From: CAIKMD01 sp035533255
GTDB taxonomy: Bacteria; Pseudomonadota; Alphaproteobacteria; ATCC43930; CGMCC-115725
DNA length: 32,401 nt
Direction of reading: 5' to 3'
Assembly (NCBI GenBank): GCA_035533255.1
Contig: DATLUE010000412.1
Location: 1-32,401 of the forward strand
Positions 31,279 to 32,401 of this stretch are shown piece by piece; the stretch's first letter is position 1; each line of letters opens with the position of its first letter. The notes beneath the pieces are model-generated. The model saw only the letters and a list, made by a program, of their open reading frames with translations, was not told the DNA's origin and ran no database searches. The position numbers and the translations under genes are program-made.

Positions 31279-31642
31279 TGAAAAGAGCCAGTTCGCCCTG
31301 GCATTGGGCGTCGTCATTACGCTCGGCGGTATGCGTGCCCAACTTGCATCGATTATGCTCATCGGCACCGTGGTCGCGGGCTCCGGTTTCGGTGCCACTT
31401 TCGCATGCACGGCGCGGAGCCTTCTGCCGCTCGCCGCAGCCGATGAGCGTGCCGGCCTGTTGTCCGCATTTTATGTCGTCGGCTATCTCTCCTTCGCGCT
31501 GCCGGCCATCCTTGCTGGCTACCTCGCGACGACGATCGGCCTTGTAACGGTCGCGGAGAGCTATGGAGCGACCGTCATCGTCACGGCTCTCGTGTCGCTG
31601 CTCGCGACTCTGCTCTCGCGCAGCAAGCAGCAACTCGGTTGA
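31271..31642 (+). pseudogene. MFS transporter remnant, C-terminal end only
   Basis: About 115 residues of MFS-like sequence. QFALALGVVITLGGM is followed by helices (ASIMLIGTVVAGSGFGATFACTA), the loop LLPLAAADERAGLLSAFYVVGYLSFALPAILAG, which is a well-known MFS exporter segment, and a last helix. An intact family member has about 400 residues and 12 helices; here only the last three or four remain. The frame runs back without a start into the end of the GIY-YIG gene, and the earliest start, TTG at 31304, has no ribosome site. It is a truncated leftover, probably marking a recombination joint. The first about nine bases overlap the GIY-YIG gene in another frame and are of uncertain membership. 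Confidence 0.72.
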
Positions 31643-31694
31643 CGAAACCTCAATCCACGGGTGAACTATCCTCGTCACTCAAGAGGGCGATCCT

Positions 31695-32401
31695 ATGGCA
31701 CAAGCGGGAAAAAGCGTTCTGCCCGACATCGGCGTCGTGGCGACGATCGAGATCGACGGTCTTTCCATACGATACGCCCGAAGCGGTGCATCCGAAGGTA
31801 CACCTATTCTCCTGACAGCGCCGTGGCCGGAAAGCATTTATGCCTTCCATCGCGTTTTACCTCGGCTTGCCGCGAGGAATCCCGTCATTGCGATCGATCT
31901 ACCCGGCTATGGGCTCTCGCAGAGCCGTCTAGAGGTCATGGCACCCGAGGCGATGGGAAACTTCGTCATATCTCTCCTCAAGCATTTCGCAATCGACCGC
32001 ACCCATGTCGTCGCGCCCGATGTCGGGACGCTTGCGATTTTGTTCGCCGCAGCGAAAGCATCCGATCGCTTCGAGAGCCTTGTCCTTGGAGGCGGCGCCA
32101 TGCGCGTCGATCTTGCCGCCGGCTCGCTGAAAGATCTCATTCATTCGCCCGCAGGCTCCTTTGCCGCCATCGATGGTGCCGACCGCGTCAGAAATTACCT
32201 GATGCATGCAGCGGAGCTAACCCCTGCCGCAATCATCGACGATTTTCGCGCCGCGTCGGCCGGACGACGTTTTGAAGAAGCGACGCAATATGTGCGTGGC
32301 TACATTGGCGATCTTCCCAAGCTCGCGCCGAAACTGTCCGGCATTCGAACGGCAGCGCTGATCATCGCCGGAAAGAACGATCCGATTGTCCCGCCGGCGA
32401 A
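31695..32401 (+). CDS. Alpha/beta hydrolase, 3' end outside the window
   Basis: 235 residues are visible from the ATG at 31695 and the frame is still open at the window edge. The alpha/beta hydrolase features are SIRYARSGASEGTPILLTAPWP (strand and oxyanion loop), VIAIDLPGYGLSQS after strand 4, and HVVAPDVGTLAILFAA at the nucleophile elbow. There the central residue is Asp (P-D-V-G) instead of Ser, as in epoxide hydrolases and haloalkane dehalogenases. LIIAGKNDPIVPP near the end is the loop that carries the acid. The catalytic His would lie beyond the window. An AAGAGGGCG stretch about 6 bases upstream serves as ribosome site. It uses TTA, CTA, ATA, AGA and AGG codons that the genes to the left nearly avoid, suggesting a different origin. 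Confidence 0.85.
   Translation, partial: MAQAGKSVLPDIGVVATIEIDGLSIRYARSGASEGTPILLTAPWPESIYAFHRVLPRLAARNPVIAIDLPGYGLSQSRLEVMAPEAMGNFVISLLKHFAIDRTHVVAPDVGTLAILFAAAKASDRFESLVLGGGAMRVDLAAGSLKDLIHSPAGSFAAIDGADRVRNYLMHAAELTPAAIIDDFRAASAGRRFEEATQYVRGYIGDLPKLAPKLSGIRTAALIIAGKNDPIVPPA

Overview
The window is a dense, GC-rich bacterial chromosome segment, most likely from an alphaproteobacterium. This is inferred from the aapJQMP-type amino-acid ABC operon, a CerR-type TetR regulator fused translationally to an RND pump operon, an adenosylcobalamin riboswitch ahead of a NiCoT transporter, codons strongly biased to G/C in the third position, and intergenic palindromic repeats of types common in alphaproteobacterial genomes. 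The order or genus cannot be fixed from the sequence alone.

Layout. 1-2969 (+): 3' end of an MFS transporter, an orphan NMT1/SsuA-like periplasmic binding protein and an ACMSD-type amidohydrolase. 3009-9020: a divergent envelope-efflux module. An RND permease and its adaptor are on the minus strand, facing an OmpR-type response regulator and histidine kinase on the plus strand. The shared intergenic region holds two head-to-head copies of an 11-bp-periodic direct repeat that look like response-regulator operators. 9055-10862 (-): modC and modB without modA. 10886-10960: a paired REP-like repeat. 10991-12172 (-): a cystathionine beta-lyase-type PLP enzyme. 12320-18745 (+): a complete tripartite RND pump (CerR-like TetR, NodT-type outer-membrane lipoprotein, adaptor, permease), with a 38-bp dyad in front as a candidate operator. 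18801-22734 (+): aapJQMP, with a perfect 19-bp inverted repeat between aapJ and aapQ. 22755-26568 (-): a sulfur-flavoured set made of cysteine synthase, mercaptopyruvate sulfurtransferase, an NTF2-like protein and an acyl-CoA-dehydrogenase-fold flavoprotein. 26651-27956 (+): cobalamin riboswitch and NiCoT permease. 27967-32401: accessory region with a proline-rich secreted protein, a 2OG-Fe(II) oxygenase, a broken manganese catalase, a small membrane protein, a VapBC toxin-antitoxin pair with its operators, a GIY-YIG protein, an MFS remnant, and an alpha/beta hydrolase that runs off the right edge.

How the parts work together. The left two thirds is mainly transport and its control: one efflux pump under two-component control, a second under TetR control, molybdate uptake, amino-acid uptake and cobalt/nickel uptake under B12 feedback. 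The right end from about 29.3 kb carries two truncated genes, a toxin-antitoxin pair and a small GIY-YIG gene, and ends in a gene with visibly lower-GC codons, which together suggest gene turnover. I found no CRISPR array, tRNA, rRNA, transposase or integrase. I did not find a clearly novel multi-gene system; the strongest new signals are the regulatory palindromes and the sulfur-linked flavoprotein/NTF2 pair.
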